DNA from: Przewalskia tangutica
Taxonomy: Eukaryota > Streptophyta > Magnoliopsida > Solanales > Solanaceae
Direction: 5' to 3'
Length of the DNA: 64,000 nucleotides
Assembly: GCA_029844215.1 (NCBI GenBank)
Contig: CM056721.1
Span: forward strand, 132,523,254 to 132,587,253
A program made the translations under genes and the position numbers. Position 1 is the stretch's first letter, and every line of letters starts with the position of its first letter. This document shows positions 41,429 through 53,264 of this stretch, in pieces. The notes beneath the pieces are model-generated. The model was not told the DNA's origin. It did not search any database and worked only from the letters and a program-made list of their open reading frames with translations.

Positions 41429-44400
41429 GACTGGCCAGTGGGCCGGGCCGGGCCCACCGGATCGGGCGGGTCGGGGGTCGAGCTGGGGCGGGCCTGGCGA
41501 GGTCGGGCGGGACCATGCGTGTGGCCCCGCCCGATCCCTGGCAGGGTCGACGGCCTGACGACGGTGCAGCGGGTTTTGTTTGTTTGTTTTTTTTTTTTTA
41601 AAATTTTTTCACTAAATTAAAAATACTAAATTACTAACAAAGTAACATTAACATATACTTGTCATATACATATACTATAATATTATAGACTTATAGTATT
41701 ATAATTATAGTATTATACTCATATATATAATATATTTATAAACTATAAAGTATAAAGTATAAACTATAACAGTATAAAGTATAAACTAAATAATTAAACA
41801 AAGACAAGAAGAGTGTAAAAAAAAACATCCCAAGACTGTTTTTGTGCCTCTTATATTATTAATTATTTCATTGAAATATACAAGATTCAAAATTACAATA
41901 TTGTAGTGTACTGTTGTTGAAATTTTTTGCAAAAGACATAGAAAAATTTAAAAATTGCAATGAAATAAATTACCAATTTGAAAATATTTTTTCTAGTTTC
42001 TTTATAATTTCTTGTGGTTCTTCGGTTGGAATTGGTATATCTTGGTCAAATTGTTCCACGTCGCTACTCATGCCTTCAGATAAAATGTCGTTGTAGTTGT
42101 CGTCTTCTTCGTTAATCTCGGTTGGCCGCACCTCCTTCGCTCGCTCGTATCCAATATCCGAATAGTACCTCCATCTCCAAGCCGCTCAGGCTAATGAGTG
42201 TCTGCTCTCCTATTTGAAATCTGCAGAAAACGCTTTGAGCGATTGATGGCCTGAATGTTCAAAATATTTCGCCATCATTGAAAGTGTCGGAAATGTCTTC
42301 TCATTCTGCATCCAATATTTCAAAGAAGTCTTCATTTCCTTCTTCATTGATAACTGCTTGGTAAGGTAAATTACCCTGCAAAACAAAAACATCGAACTCG
42401 CTAATTTGGTTAGCACTGGTACCACCGCACATTCTATTTCTGAGGCTTTCAATAGAACTAATAGTACTAGCCCCAGAAACAACATGCCTTTTTTTAGGCT
42501 GTGTTGAAGAAGAAGATGGTACAAAAGTCGGTTGGTTACTAGCACTTTCTTGCTGGTAATGCCGATATACTTTTTTGCATTCATCTTCTACGCTATTCAA
42601 CACTTCTTCTAGCGTTAGTTCAATAGGTGGCTCAACATTTAAATTTTTGGGAGTTGGAGGTGGTAGTACGTCCATACAGTTATAAATATTTTCAATAAGA
42701 CTTTTACAACCCTCTACTTTAATAGTCGGGTTTAATACAACACCAATAATATAAATAGGGGGAATAGGAATAAAATATTTCTTTAATTTTATAAACATTT
42801 TTTTAATAGTTGCAGTATAAGCAGATTTTTCCATATATTCTTTAAGAAGTAAAAATATTATAGCTATATAAAACAACATAGTTGAAATAGTAGGATAATA
42901 TAAAGTAGAAAATTCTTTTGTGCTCGTTGAAAATTTTCTAAAAATACAATAAGTTCTCTAATTTTCTCCCAATCATTATCCACAATCATATCATTTGGAT
43001 TTTGATTATGGGCGTTAAAAAATAAAGTAATAGGTTTTCTATAGTCATAAGCAACAACTAGTTGGTCATATAAAGAATTCCACCTAGTTGGTACTTCTTG
43101 AATTTTTCGTAAGATAGTCCACAATCGTGACAAGTTTTTTTATATTCTTTTCTCTGTTGAATTCTATTATTTTTAAAAATAAAGTGTATAGCAAATTGTA
43201 TTTTTTCAAGAATATCTTGAAAAAGTGAAAGACCACTAAGTTATAAATATGACACGCACATTTGATATGAAAATGTTTTGGAAAAGACGGAGTTAAAACA
43301 TCTCTTAAAATACTAATAGCAGAATTGTTAGAAGATGCATTATCTAATGTAATACTCATAACTTTATCGGTTATTAAAGTAATCGCAGATCGAATAAATA
43401 TTTTCTCAAATAAACTCACCATGATTACTACTATCTATATATCTATATGCTAAAATACGTTTTTGCATAGACCATTTATAATCTATCCAATGACAGGTTA
43501 CCGTTAAATAATCATGGCCGTTAGTACTACGACCTATATCAGAAGTTAGAGCGACTTTGCAATTTAAATGATATAATGCATAACGTAAATACTGTTGATA
43601 TTCATGTGCAAATTTAAATACATCTCTTTTAACAGTTGATCTAGGAAAACCTTTATAAGCAGGATTATACATATCTCTAATATAATGAATAAAATCAGGA
43701 GATTCAGGAAATAGGGCAAACCCTCCACAGCAACTAATTTTGCTAGTGATTCCCTATCTTTATGTTTATCGTATTTAGGGCCTACAACTCCCCCCGTCAT
43801 AGGGTTAATTTGACCCTGTACTTTTTCTGAAACAGTATGTGAACCTTGTTCCGATTGAGAGGACACTTTCTCACCATCTTTTTCAATCATGTATTGGGCA
43901 TGCAAGACTTTGTGTTTTTGCAATAGGTGTCTTCCTTAACGCCAGTCCCACCATGACCTTGTCCAGTTTTAAAATAATAAACATTTTTACAAGTTTTACA
44001 TACAGCTACTTGATTAGCTACGTCCCTGTCAAAATATTTCCATACAACTGATTTTAATGGTCGTTTTGCCGGACCTCGTCTCATAGTAGGGGGGATATGA
44101 GGCATTTCACTAGTGGGTGTATCATCATCTTCATTAGTAGGTGTATCATCATCTAGAGTGTCATCTAAATTAAAATCTTTTTCAATTTGAGGATAATCAT
44201 TTGTGTCAAGATCATATGGTATTTCAGGAAACATTCCAGGATCTATAAAATCATCTTGTCTAGGAATAGTTGGAACAAGAATACTAGAAGAAGTACCCTT
44301 GCCCTTGTTACCCGCCCTACTAGAAGAAGTACCCTTGCCGAAAAGACTTTTTGCTCTTTTCATTTTAATTATGATAATAAATAGTTAAAGACTTAAAGAT

Positions 44401-44986
44401 AATGAAATTAAATGTGCTAAATGAAATAAAAACAAAATAATAATTTAATGAGAGAACGAATGTACCAAACGCCGACGTGTAATCGAGAGGTTGAAAATTG
44501 AAACTTTGCTCGATAGATAATCCTCAAGCTAGTTGTCAACTTCACTCCCAATTCTCAAAATTAATAAATAGATTGAATATGTAGTAGACAATGTTGTATA
44601 GAGATTGATTGATAATTGATTGAGAGATTAGAGAGTAGAAAGATTTGTGAAAATAATAAGAAGAGGAATGAGGTATTTATAGTTGAAAAATTGGGTTAAA
44701 GTGTAAATATAATAACTTAGGGGTTAAAAATAAATATAAAGGGGGTAGGGGGGTTGGGGGAGGCCAAAAATGGCCGTTGGACAACGACTATTTTCTGCAA
44801 AGGGCTGGACTGGGGCGGGACTGGGGCGGGGTCGGGGCGGGGTCGGGATCGGGGCCTGGCGATGTCGGGTCGGAGGGACGGACCTCATCGCCGGTTCGAG
44901 CCCCGATCCGTTTTTTTTTAATAATGGCGGGTCGTGTCGGGCTGGGGCCGGGGCGAGTCGGGTCGTCGACCCGGCCGACCTACACT
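41429..44986 (-). mobile_element. hAT transposon (hAT-2) inside the LINE
   Basis: GC-rich ends rich in GGGCCGGGCC (about 41438-41460) and GTCGACCCGGCCGACC (about 44966-44982) bracket an AT-rich interior with a minus-strand transposase. The breakpoints were placed where LINE endonuclease coding stops and resumes. The flanks TGAAAGTG and TCAAGATG (minus strand) are only partly alike, so the 8-bp duplication is degenerate or misplaced. It is related to hAT-1. Confidence 0.75.
42190..44363 (-). pseudogene. hAT-2 transposase, BED finger and hAT dimerisation remnants
   Basis: From ATG at 44363 (minus): a Ser/Gly-rich leader, an acidic stretch with two DDDTPT-type repeats, then VVWKYFDRD and the CKTC ligands of the BED finger. 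A frameshift near 43920 continues with INPMTGGVVGPKYDKHKDR. The core has PAYKGFPRSTVKRDVF and LTSDIGRSTNGHDYLTVTCH, then IRSAITLITDKVMSITLDNA. The end has a YWMQNEKTFPTLSMMAK-type dimerisation start, then decays. At least four frame breaks. Confidence 0.8.
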
Positions 44987-45227
44987 TTCAAGTAAGCAAA
45001 GCATATTCTACTTATGAAGTCCTATCATGATAGTTCAGTGCCTTTTGAACCCCAAGTTGTTAGCACCCCTAGCATTCCATATTATGAAGTTCATTAATAA
45101 CATTTTTCGGTGGTTTGCCTCCTCCATCCTTACCCACTTCCATTTCCTCTTCATGCATGCATGGGTTATGGGTTGGGCTACTGGCCTTTTCAGTGTTGGA
45201 TTTAACATTGTTGCAAAGTTCTCTTAT

Positions 45228-45431
45228 AGATCCACTGAGAATTTGATTTCTAGGGCATAATTGGTCAGTATTCTAGGGCATAGCACTATGAGCATTTCGC
45301 TCCTTAGGCCATTGAACTCTACCAACCTCAGGTTGTCCAGGGTTATTACATCTGACTTTGAGACCTTTATGGAGGTGAGCATTATTTCCAGTTCTTTGTT
45401 GTTGCATCTCAAAGCCTCCATAGTTGGCTCT
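45228..45431 (-). pseudogene. LINE ORF1 C-terminal fragment
   Basis: On the minus strand 45421-45228 reads EALRCNNKELEIMLTSIKVS and on to a stop. It continues the frame of 51146-50932 once copia-D and one TTCAG duplication are removed. Its low-complexity character fits the tail of plant L1 ORF1, but no conserved motif is visible. Confidence 0.5.
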
Positions 45432-45436
45432 TTCAG

Positions 45437-45707
45437 TGTATTACAGCTAAATATGGTTAGATCATTATAACTAACTATAGTTAGATGTAGTTAGATAATT
45501 AGATATTTTGTAGTTAATGAGGCAGTTGTATATATGCATACATAATAGATGTAATCCAATAATTCTCTTAATACAAAATTCTCTCTCTTCTCTCAATTGT
45601 CTCTCTCCCGCTCCTTCTCTTCTTCTCCTTCACGTCTTCTTCTTCTCATTCTCTGAATATCTTCCATCTTCTTGTCTTCTTCCTTTAGCATCATGTAGAA
45701 TTCAATA
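45437..45707 (+). repeat. 5' LTR of copia-D, 271 bp, lacking 35 bp of U3
   Basis: It begins TGTATTACAGC, which equals position 50667 of the 3' LTR, and ends GAATTCAATA directly before TGGTATCA. Pyrimidine-rich TCTCTCTCCCGCTCC sequence fills its right half. Confidence 0.88.
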
Positions 45708-46213
45708 TGGTATCAAAGTCGTGGTACACGAAAGATCCAATTGTATCACGCGGGATTCAATTAGAGAAATTATGCAAATTCATGAACATATCAGACGAGT
45801 CGCAAGGAATTGGTGACATGCAACACAGTTTGTTTGAGGAATTCGAATAGCGAAGTGTATATTTATGCGAATTGATTTTGTGATTAAAGATACGAAAGAT
45901 TGAAGGTGATATCGTAGATCTGTGTGAATGGGTGATTGAAGATTTCGAGGATTGAAGGTAATATTGATTACAAGTGACAGAATCAGAAGGATATGGTGAA
46001 ATTCTGTCATGTTGAAGGTAATCAAGTTACATGCAATTAAATCTTACATGTGATCTTACATATAGTTAAGATCTAGGATTATATGCTTGTTCTATTGAAA
46101 TATGGAGAAGTGAAATCTGGAAGATTTTATATCAGGATTTGTTTTCCGTAGTCGACTGAGAACAAATTAAAGAAATCGATTGAAAAATTCTGTATCTAAA
46201 ATCAGAATAGGAT

Positions 46214-47370
46214 ATGACTATATCAAAAATGGTTGAGGATGGTGAAACAAATGTGGTAGGAGATACAACTAATTCAAGGAACAATGTGGATCATAATCAT
46301 CCTCTATATTTGTTTCTGGCGGATGCAGCTGGTTCATTATCGCTTGGGATCATTTTGAGTGGAATGAACAATTATACAATATGGAGTAGGGGTATGAAGT
46401 TAGCACTGTTAGGGAAAAACAAGATGGGGTTCATTGATGGAAATGTCAAAAGAGAACACTATAATGACGATTTGGCGAGGGTGTGAGACAGGTGCAATGC
46501 TATCGTGGTATCTTGGCTAATGGGAAATGTTAGCAAGAGTTTATTGACAGGAATGTTGTATAATGCTGACTCGCACAACATATGTGAAGAATTAAAAGAA
46601 AGGTTCGACAAAGTAAATAGCTCAAGAGCATTCAACTTCACAAAGAAATCTTCACCTTGAGATAGGGAGCAATGTCTGTCACAGGATACTACTCGAAGTT
46701 GAAGGATCTTTGGGATGAGTATGACTCTATCATACCTCCACCATCATGATGTCCCAGGTCGAAAGAATTCGTTAATCACTTGCAATATCAGAGACTATTG
46801 CAGTTCATTATGGGCCTGAATGAGAGTTACAACCATACAAGGAGCCAAGTCCTTATGATGCAGCAAATTCCCAATCTCAATCAAGCATATGCACTGGTCA
46901 ACCAAGAAGAGAGCCAAAGAATTCTAGCAGGTGGGAGCAAGGCAGTACATGATAATATTGAGTCATCTGCAATGTTCACAACAAGAAATGGAGGTAACAA
47001 AGGGGGATATGGAGGAAGCCACAAGCAAAGAAAGCCTTCAATCCTAATGCTATATGTGACTTTTGTCACATGAAGGGACATTATAGATTGGACTGCTTTA
47101 AACTGATGAAATGCAATCACTGTGGGAAGAAAGGACACTTGGAAGATGGAGTTATCAGTTGATTGGATATCCAGATGATTTCAAGACAAAACAGAAAAAG
47201 GCTTATGCAGTAACAGGTGGTTTGGAAGGTCCAGAGCAGGTGTTTGGTGCATCACAGTCTAGAGCAAAGATGGTACAGCAACAGCAACAGGAATATTTCA
47301 CTCTCAGTCAGAGACAACAGATCCTTAATATGCTGGATGAAAAGGAGCAGAAACCATAGTGCAAATAGGC
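46214..47370 (+). pseudogene. copia-D gag with zinc knuckles
   Basis: ATG at 46214 opens a gag with HPLYLFLADAAGSLSLG and NNYTIWSRGMKLALLGKNK, as in plant Retrotran_gag_3-type proteins. A stop at 46484-46486 and later frame changes follow. The second part has LLQFIMGLNESYNHTRSQVL and QAYALVNQEESQR. A CCHC knuckle CDFCHMKGHYRLDC (about 47070-47095) and a second, damaged CNHCGKKGH end the region. Nucleic-acid binding is expected of the knuckle. Confidence 0.82.
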
Positions 47371-47394
47371 AGGTATAAGAACTACTGAAGAATT

Positions 47395-48700
47395 ACTACA
47401 ATGGATCATTGATTCGGGTGCAACTAATCATATGATAAGTGATCCTAAATACTTACATAATGATTTAATGACAGAAGAGACAGGGAAGGTTCAATTGCCA
47501 ACAGGAGATTCAGTCAGAATCTCACATGTTGGTGATTACAATCTGGGAAGAGGTGATGTCCTCATAAATGTTCTATGTATTCTGGAATTCAAATTTAATT
47601 TGATTTCGGTATCAAGGGTGACTATAAAATTGAATTGTAGTGTCAATTTCTTTCCATCATGTTGTGTGTTTCAGGACCTGTCATCTGGGAAGGTGAAGAG
47701 GGGGATTGATAGTGAGAAGAATGAACTCTACATTTGTGCTTGGATGGCCAAGATCAGAGAGGGATATGGAAAGTTGCATGAATGCTACTTAACACATAGA
47801 TGCAATGACATGGCACAAGAGGGTGTGCCCATGACAGTCTTGAGGAAGATCTCTTACTTCAAGAATAAAACTGATTTTGTTTTGAATAATTGTGATGTTT
47901 GCCCCTTAGCTAGGCAGACCAGATCTCCATTTCTTGTTAGTATTACTAGAACAACAAAGTCTTTTCAGTTGTTACACCTAGATGTTTGGGGATTATATAG
48001 AGTTGACACACACAATGGAATGAATTATTTCTTGACCATTGTGGATGACTTCTCTAGATGAACATGGATTTTTCTAATAAGACTGAAGTCTTATGTATCT
48101 ACTGTTTTGAAGAATTTTTTAACTGAAGTGAGCACACAGTTTGAATGTACAGAGAATAAGGTCAGACAATGAGACTGAGTTTTTTAACCACAACTGTAGG
48201 GAGTTGTTTCAAACACTTGGTATTGTGCATGAAAATTCTTGTCCATATACACCACAACAAAATGGTGTAGTGGAAAGAAAACATAGACACATCCTTGAAA
48301 CAACTAGAGCTATTAAAATTCAAGGCAGTCTACCAGATAGGTTCTGGGGTATGTGTGTGGAGGCTGTTGTATATCTTATCAATAGGATACCATCGACTGT
48401 CCTAAACAATAGATCTCCATACCACATGTTACATAACAAGACACCACATATTAGTCACTTAAGAGTCATATGCTGCTTGTGTTTTGCTACTATACTATAT
48501 ACACAAGATAAGTTTAGCCCAAGAGCAGTCAAATATATTTTACTGGGATATGCACATACACAGAAGGGATACAAACTATATGATTTGGAGAATAAAACTA
48601 TCTTTATCAGCAGAGATGTACTATTCAGGGAAGACATCTTTCTTTTAAGAATGATAAACATGAAGAGACAGTCCATATAAAAGCACATGAACAATTTTGT
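47395..48700 (+). pseudogene. copia-D protease, GAG-pre-integrase and integrase
   Basis: WIIDSGATNHM at about 47402-47440 is the protease site with intact DSG. VLCILEFKFNLISVSRVT, then CPLARQTRSPF lead to the integrase start FQLLHLDVWGLYRVDTHNG and IVDDFSR. A TGA at 48059-48061 breaks it. The core continues with RSDNETEFFNH, then PQQNGVVERKHRHILETTRA and a HISHLRVICCLCF block. GYKLYDLENKTIFISRDVLF closes the domain. Confidence 0.85.
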
Positions 48701-50000
48701 TATGAAGAATTGGTCAATGTTCCTGTCACTAATATGACTCCAGTGAATGGAGAAGTTTCTGCAGGTGTAGAACCTATTAATGCAGCTCCAGAGATACCTG
48801 AAGTTGAGGACCTGATCAATGAAGCTCAAGAAACACATGAAGCTGAGGACCTGATCACTCACACCAGGAATACATGTGGAGATGAAGTTGAGGACCTGTA
48901 GAATACACCACAGACGGCAGGACCTGCAATCAGAAAATCAGGAAGAAGTAGCAAGCCCCCCATTTGGCACAAGGACTATGTCACCAACAAAGGATCCCCA
49001 GTTGTTTGTATTCTATCTCTGACAATGTCACATATACAGGGCTCACTTCCACCTATCAACAATTTGTTGCAAAGGTGTCAATAGATACAGGACCCTTAGG
49101 ATACTCAGATGCAGCCAAGGATCCTAGATGGATTGCAGCTATGAAATCTGAAATAAAGGCATTGGAAGATAATAGTACCTGGGAATTGGTCAAACTGACT
49201 GATGGGAAAAAGCAATTGGTTGTAGATGGGTCTACAAAATCAAGTACAAGGCATCAGGAGAGGTCGAGAGATTCAAGGCAAGACTTGTAGCCAAAGGATA
49301 TAATCAAAATGAGGGGATCGATTATCAGGAAACCTTATCTCCAGTGGTTAAAATGGCTCTGATCGGAAGCGATGGTGTCCATTCTGTGATGAAACATTGG
49401 GTGATACATCAAATGGATAAAGGTGACTTATCTAAAGAAGTATTTATGACAATTCCAGAAGGTTTCAATACCAAACATAAACAGACACATGTTTGTAGAT
49501 TGCTCAAATATTTGTATGGTTTGAAACAAGCCTCTAGACAATGGAACATCAAGTTGACTACATCATTATTGTCATCAGGATTCACACAGAGTCATAGGGA
49601 TTATTCTTTTTTCACTAAACAGAAAGAGGAGAAGATTGTAGTGGTCTTAGTCTATGTGGATGATCTGCTGTTAACTGGTAATGATCCAGTGCTTATCCAG
49701 TCTACAAAGGAGTCATTACAGTCAGCTTTCAAGATTAAAGATCTGGGGGAGTTAAAGTACTTCCTTGGAATTGAATTTGCAAGAAGTTCACAGGGAATAT
49801 TGATGCACCAAAGAAAATATGCACTAGAGCTTATCTCAGATATGGGATTAGCAGGAGCTAAGCCCACCTCTTCTCCCATGGAGCCTAATCAGAAACTCAC
49901 CACCATCGAACTGGATAAACTCATAGCTGAGAAATATGAAACATCATCTGGTTCAGATGACCTATTGAATGATCCAGGCATGTACATGAGATTGATTTGA
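48701..50000 (+). pseudogene. copia-D linker and reverse transcriptase
   Basis: The linker (48710-48900) is Glu/Val-rich with repeated EVEDLI/EAEDLI units. RT starts near 49110 with DPRWIAAMKSEIKALEDNST. After frame changes it has WVIHQMDKGDLSKEVFMTIP, LYGLKQASRQWNIKL and LVYVDDLLLTGND with the intact YVDD box, then DLGELKYFLGIEFARS. A gap in the N-terminal blocks near 49230-49350 and a stop at 49998-50000 show decay. Confidence 0.83.
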
Positions 50001-50520
50001 AGGTTACTGTATCTGACTACTACAAGGCAGACTTCTCATTCGCGATGGAATTAACTTTCGGCCAAGATATGCAAGCACGAAAGGACTCGCGTATGGAGCG
50101 GGCCTCGAGCATTAGATATGTCAAGCGGCGCGAGGATGGGCATCCTTATGTCCAGTTCCCCCGAATGTAATCCCCAACTTAAGATGTACTGCGATGCAGA
50201 TTGGGGAGGATGTGTTAATACTAGGAGATCTGTTACGGGATATTTGGAAATGTATGGTGCTTCCTCTATATCATGGAAGAAGTTCAGCAGAAGCGGAATA
50301 TAGGGCCATGGCTTCTGCCGTAGCTGAAGTAGTGTGGTTAGTTGGCTTGTTTCAAGAACTGGGAGTTGAGTTATCCCAACCTGTAGGTGTGTTTAAAGAC
50401 AGCAAATCTGCAATGCAGATTGCTGGCAACCCAGTATTCCACGAGAGAACCAAACACATTGATATCAATTGTCATTTTATTAGAGAATACGTGATGGACT
50501 GATCAACACACATTTTATCT
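50001..50520 (+). pseudogene. copia-D RNase H
   Basis: CDADWGGCVNTRRSVTGYL at about 50190-50245 marks the first catalytic Asp. A frameshift joins it to AEAEYRAMASAVAEVVWLVG (catalytic Glu), then KDSKSAMQIAGNPVFHERTK and HIDINCHFIREYV. The 50000-50110 stretch is scrambled relative to the expected RT tail. Confidence 0.8.
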
Positions 50521-50631
50521 CTTCGAAAGAGCAACACATTTTGACAAAAGCATTGAGTCGAATGCAGCATGATCATTTAATATCTAAGCTAGGATTGAAG
50601 AACATCTTCATACATCTTAGCTTGAGGGGGG

Positions 50632-50926
50632 TGTAGAAATATAAATATCACATTTGTGTATATTGGTGTATTACAACTAACTATGGTTAGATCATTATAA
50701 CTAACTACATTTAGGATAATTAGATATTTTGTAGTTAATGAGGCAGTTGTATATATGCATACATAATAGATGTAATCCAATAATTCTCTTAATACAAAAT
50801 TCTCTCTTCTCTCAATTGTCTCTCTCCCGCTCCTTCTCTTCTTCTCCTTCACGTCTTCTTCTTCTCCTTCTCTGAATATCTTCCATCTTCTAGTCTTCTT
50901 CCTTTAGCATCATGTAGAATTCAATA
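50632..50926 (+). repeat. 3' LTR of copia-D
   Basis: CTTGAGGGGGG (50621-50631) is the polypurine tract. The LTR starts directly after it with TGTAGAAATATAAATATCAC and ends GAATTCAATA. The part from 50667 matches the 5' LTR. Confidence 0.88.
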
Positions 50927-50931
50927 TTCAG

Positions 50932-51146
50932 GTTTTGACTCTCCATGAGACTTGGGGTGGTTGACGCTATTGTAGACTCTGTCTGCATGGGGTTTTATGG
51001 TGGTGGAGCAGTCCATTGGACTAGTTGAGGATGGAAGGGGAGCATTTCTGTATTGGAGGTGGGGAAGAATGGGATGTTCTTGATCACCTCCCCATAACCG
51101 CTATCAGGTCCTGAGATGTGATAAGTTGTGCTAAATCCTGGCTTAT
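50932..51146 (-). pseudogene. first retained part of LINE ORF1
   Basis: On the minus strand SNKPGFSTTYHISGPDSGYG begins at the truncation point and runs to a stop near 50995, then continues to the copia-D target site. No diagnostic domain is visible; it belongs to the LINE because it lies inside the TSD pair. Confidence 0.5.
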
Positions 51147-51161
51147 TGCTCATTTGAAGTT

Positions 51162-51894
51162 CAACATTAGTATACTCAGTTTTAGGTGAAAAAGAAAATA
51201 ACCAAATGATGTATACTTTATGATAATATTGAACTTTAACGTAAAATGATTTCTCAAAGTAGTTAATTATTGCATCACATAACTCGTCACAAAATATGTC
51301 ATTCCCCAAAATCTCAGCTAACATACAATCGACTGAAAATACTACGGTGGCTAAGAGTCCGTTTGTCATTATAAATCTGCTGATATATACAGCCAGGACC
51401 CCAAAAAAGAGTTCAGCTTGATGAAAGCTCCCATTTTTTTTGTTGCTTTTGTTGTTAACTTCAGATGTTTTATTGGACTACTGTTAACTAGGGCTACGTT
51501 CAGAAATTGTTAATTGTTAGTATATGATAAGTAGATTGAACTAAAAAAAAGAAAGAGAAGAAGCTCATAAAGGAAGTGTAGATATTGTTGAAAAGTGACA
51601 GTTATGTGAAAGAGAAGAAGCTCATTGGAGAATCCTTTTTTTTTAATCTTAGAATTATGTTGACTTCCTCAAATATCCTTTAATGCTTAATCAGATGTAA
51701 AAAAGATCGATCAAGACCCACTTTGATCCCAACTAATGTTTATTTTTTTAGTTTTCTATTCGGGGTCCAGTAATTGATAAGTTGACATTTTTGCTAACTT
51801 GTGCTACTTTTATTGATAAATTCATATTCCATTTGTGATGATTAATGGACTAAAAATGATTTGCATGATGCATTTTTAGGTTTGGAGAGCTTTT
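51162..51894. other. host flank between LINE and copia-B, nothing recognised
   Basis: AT-rich. AAAGAGAAGAAGCTCAT occurs twice (about 51551 and 51609). The minus-strand reading frame entering the LINE from 51369 has no motif. Undisturbed, this sequence would join 37659 directly. Confidence 0.5.
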
Positions 51895-52190
51895 TGCTAA
51901 ATATACATAAGTATGCACATGATGTACACATGTATAGTTATGTATATTGGAAGAATAGAACATCACAGGATTAATGGGCAGCAGGCCCATCTCGGATATT
52001 CACCTTGTATATTTGGTATATTATGTATTAATCTTGTACCTTAATTAGTCTTGTACTATTACCATAATTGTATAGTTAGTCTTCAAATAGAATAGGGTTT
52101 TAGATGTAGAATAGAAAAATGATTTTTCTATTATAACTTGTATATATACACCTTTAATCAATGAGAATAATCAAAGGATTATTTCTTTCA
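51895..52190 (+). repeat. 5' LTR of copia-B
   Basis: It starts TGCTAAATATACATAAG (canonical TGTT changed to TGCT) and ends ATTATTTCTTTCA before TGGTATC at 52191. It contains CACATGTATAGTTATG and CCATAATTGTATAGTTAG, as in the other copies. Confidence 0.85.
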
Positions 52191-52336
52191 TGGTATCTCC
52201 TTGCTTGCTTCCGCAAACTCCCTCGATTTTCGTGACCAAAAAAAGCAAGACTCTTCTCAGATTTTTTCTTCCCTTCTCAAAATCCGAAACCTCCTTCCCA
52301 AATTTTCCTTCTCCAAATCTTCGTGTTCTATTCACT

Positions 52337-53263
52337 ATGACTGATAAGAATATGTTTCAGCCGGCCCTAACAATTTCTAACATCAAGAGCGTTCTTCCTA
52401 TTGTTCTTGACCTAGAAAACGTTCAATATGGGGCGTGGGCAGAATTGTTCAAAATTCATGCAATGACACATCAAGTTCTCCATCACATCATCCTTCCGGC
52501 TACTAATACGGAGGATAATACAGAGGTTGTGCCCACCAAAGAGGACGATCCAAAATTATGGGTCACGTTTGACGCAAAAGTTCTCCAGTGGATTTATGTC
52601 ACTATCTCCCTTGACCTCTTGCAGACGATTATGAAACCTAACTCATCCTCTATGGAGGCTTGGAATAGATTACGTGATATATTCCAGAATAACAGTCATT
52701 CCCGCATTACCACCCTTGAACATGAATTTTCTCAAGTCGCTATGGAGAATTTTCCAAACGTTTCCTCTTATTGCAAACAACTCAAGGATTTGACGGATCA
52801 ACTTTACAATGTGGGTGCTCCTGTTAGCAATAGTCGTCTCGTTCTACAGATGGTTGCAGGCCTGTCCGAGGCCTATAACGGTGTTGCTTCGATCCTTCCT
52901 CAAAGTAACCCTCTTCCGGAATTCTATCAAGCCCGCTCCATGCTTACGTTGGAAGAAACCGGTTTGGCTAAGAAGGCGGCTACCAATACTAGCCCCGTTG
53001 TCATGATGACGTCCTCCATAAATTCTCCAAGTTTCAATGATCATTCGGGCCAAAATCGTAATCACAATGGCGGCAAAAATAATAGTAAAAACAATGGGAA
53101 AAATCACGGGGGCAAACGCGGCGGTTCCGATAACGGGAATGGCCAAAACAGTGGGACCCCGATCCACTGGCCCCAACAGCAGTGGTCCCCCATGGCAGTG
53201 GAGCTGGGGCAGTGGACCGTGGGCCGTGGCCAAACAACCCATATTTTCCAAGCCCAGCAGTGA
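52337..53263 (+). pseudogene. copia-B gag
   Basis: ATG at 52337 (MTDKNMF) matches the gag start of copia-E and is preferred over the in-frame upstream ATG at 52190, which lies at the PBS. The protein has ALTISNIKSVLPIVLDLENV, WAELFKIHAMTHQVLHHI, IMKPNSSSMEAWNRLRDIFQ and YCKQLKDLTDQLYNVGAPVS, then an Asn/Gly-rich tail. It stays open for about 308 codons, then shifts frame near 53190-53260 into the Gln/Pro-rich end that leads to protease. It is the best preserved gag in the window. Confidence 0.85.
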
Positions 53264-53264
53264 A

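Larger units (their letters stand above)
40749..45094 (-). pseudogene. LINE ORF2 start and APE-type endonuclease, split by a hAT element
   Basis: ATG at 45094-45092 (minus) opens FIIWNARGANN, the start of plant L1 endonuclease, with two stops before CLLES at about 44993. Across the hAT insertion the frame resumes at 41428 with KMDEHKYISQNFGF, then GNSGGLVVMWKDD. Later blocks (LIKFLKALKSLG..., and HRTHSDHCPLLIKLSN at 40890-40840) contain the SDH motif of the nuclease. It is inactive. Confidence 0.78.
45437..50926 (+). mobile_element. Ty1/copia element (copia-D), TSD TTCAG
   Basis: TTCAG lies at 45432-45436 and 50927-50931. The order is 5' LTR (45437-45707), PBS TGGTATCAAAG (45708), gag, zinc knuckles, protease, integrase, RT, RNase H, polypurine tract (about 50623-50631) and 3' LTR (50632-50926). 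By hand alignment the LTRs differ by about five substitutions and two indels over the shared 260-270 bp, so the insertion is fairly young. The 5' LTR lacks the first 35 bp of the 3' LTR. Internal stops and frameshifts suggest it was mobilised in trans or decayed quickly. It disrupts the LINE. Confidence 0.93.
37675..51146 (-). mobile_element. L1-type LINE, 5'-truncated, 15-bp TSD, carrying two later insertions
   Basis: TGCTCATTTGAAGTT occurs at 37660-37674 and 51147-51161 and is the target duplication. On the minus strand the element ends in a short A run at about 37675-37682. Domains from its 5' end: end of ORF1 (51146-50932 and 45431-45228), ORF2 endonuclease (45094 to about 40749), RT (about 40629-39626), a zf-RVT-like region (39279-38730) and RNase H (38308-37865). 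Without the hAT (41429-44986) and copia-D (45437-50926) it is about 4.4 kb. It starts inside ORF1, so it was truncated at insertion. Stops are frequent. Confidence 0.88.

Noticed and set aside
41429..44986. Exact 8-bp target duplication for hAT-2
   Set aside because: TGAAAGTG and TCAAGATG at the borders match at only five of eight positions; not claimed as a duplication.
51162..51369. Host coding exon upstream of the LINE
   Set aside because: The open frame continues into the LINE only by chance, since the LINE starts at the TSD. No motif or splice pattern supports an exon.
52190..52336. An upstream in-frame ATG giving a longer copia-B gag
   Set aside because: It overlaps the LTR/PBS junction. 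The copia-E relative and the conserved MTDKN start support 52337.
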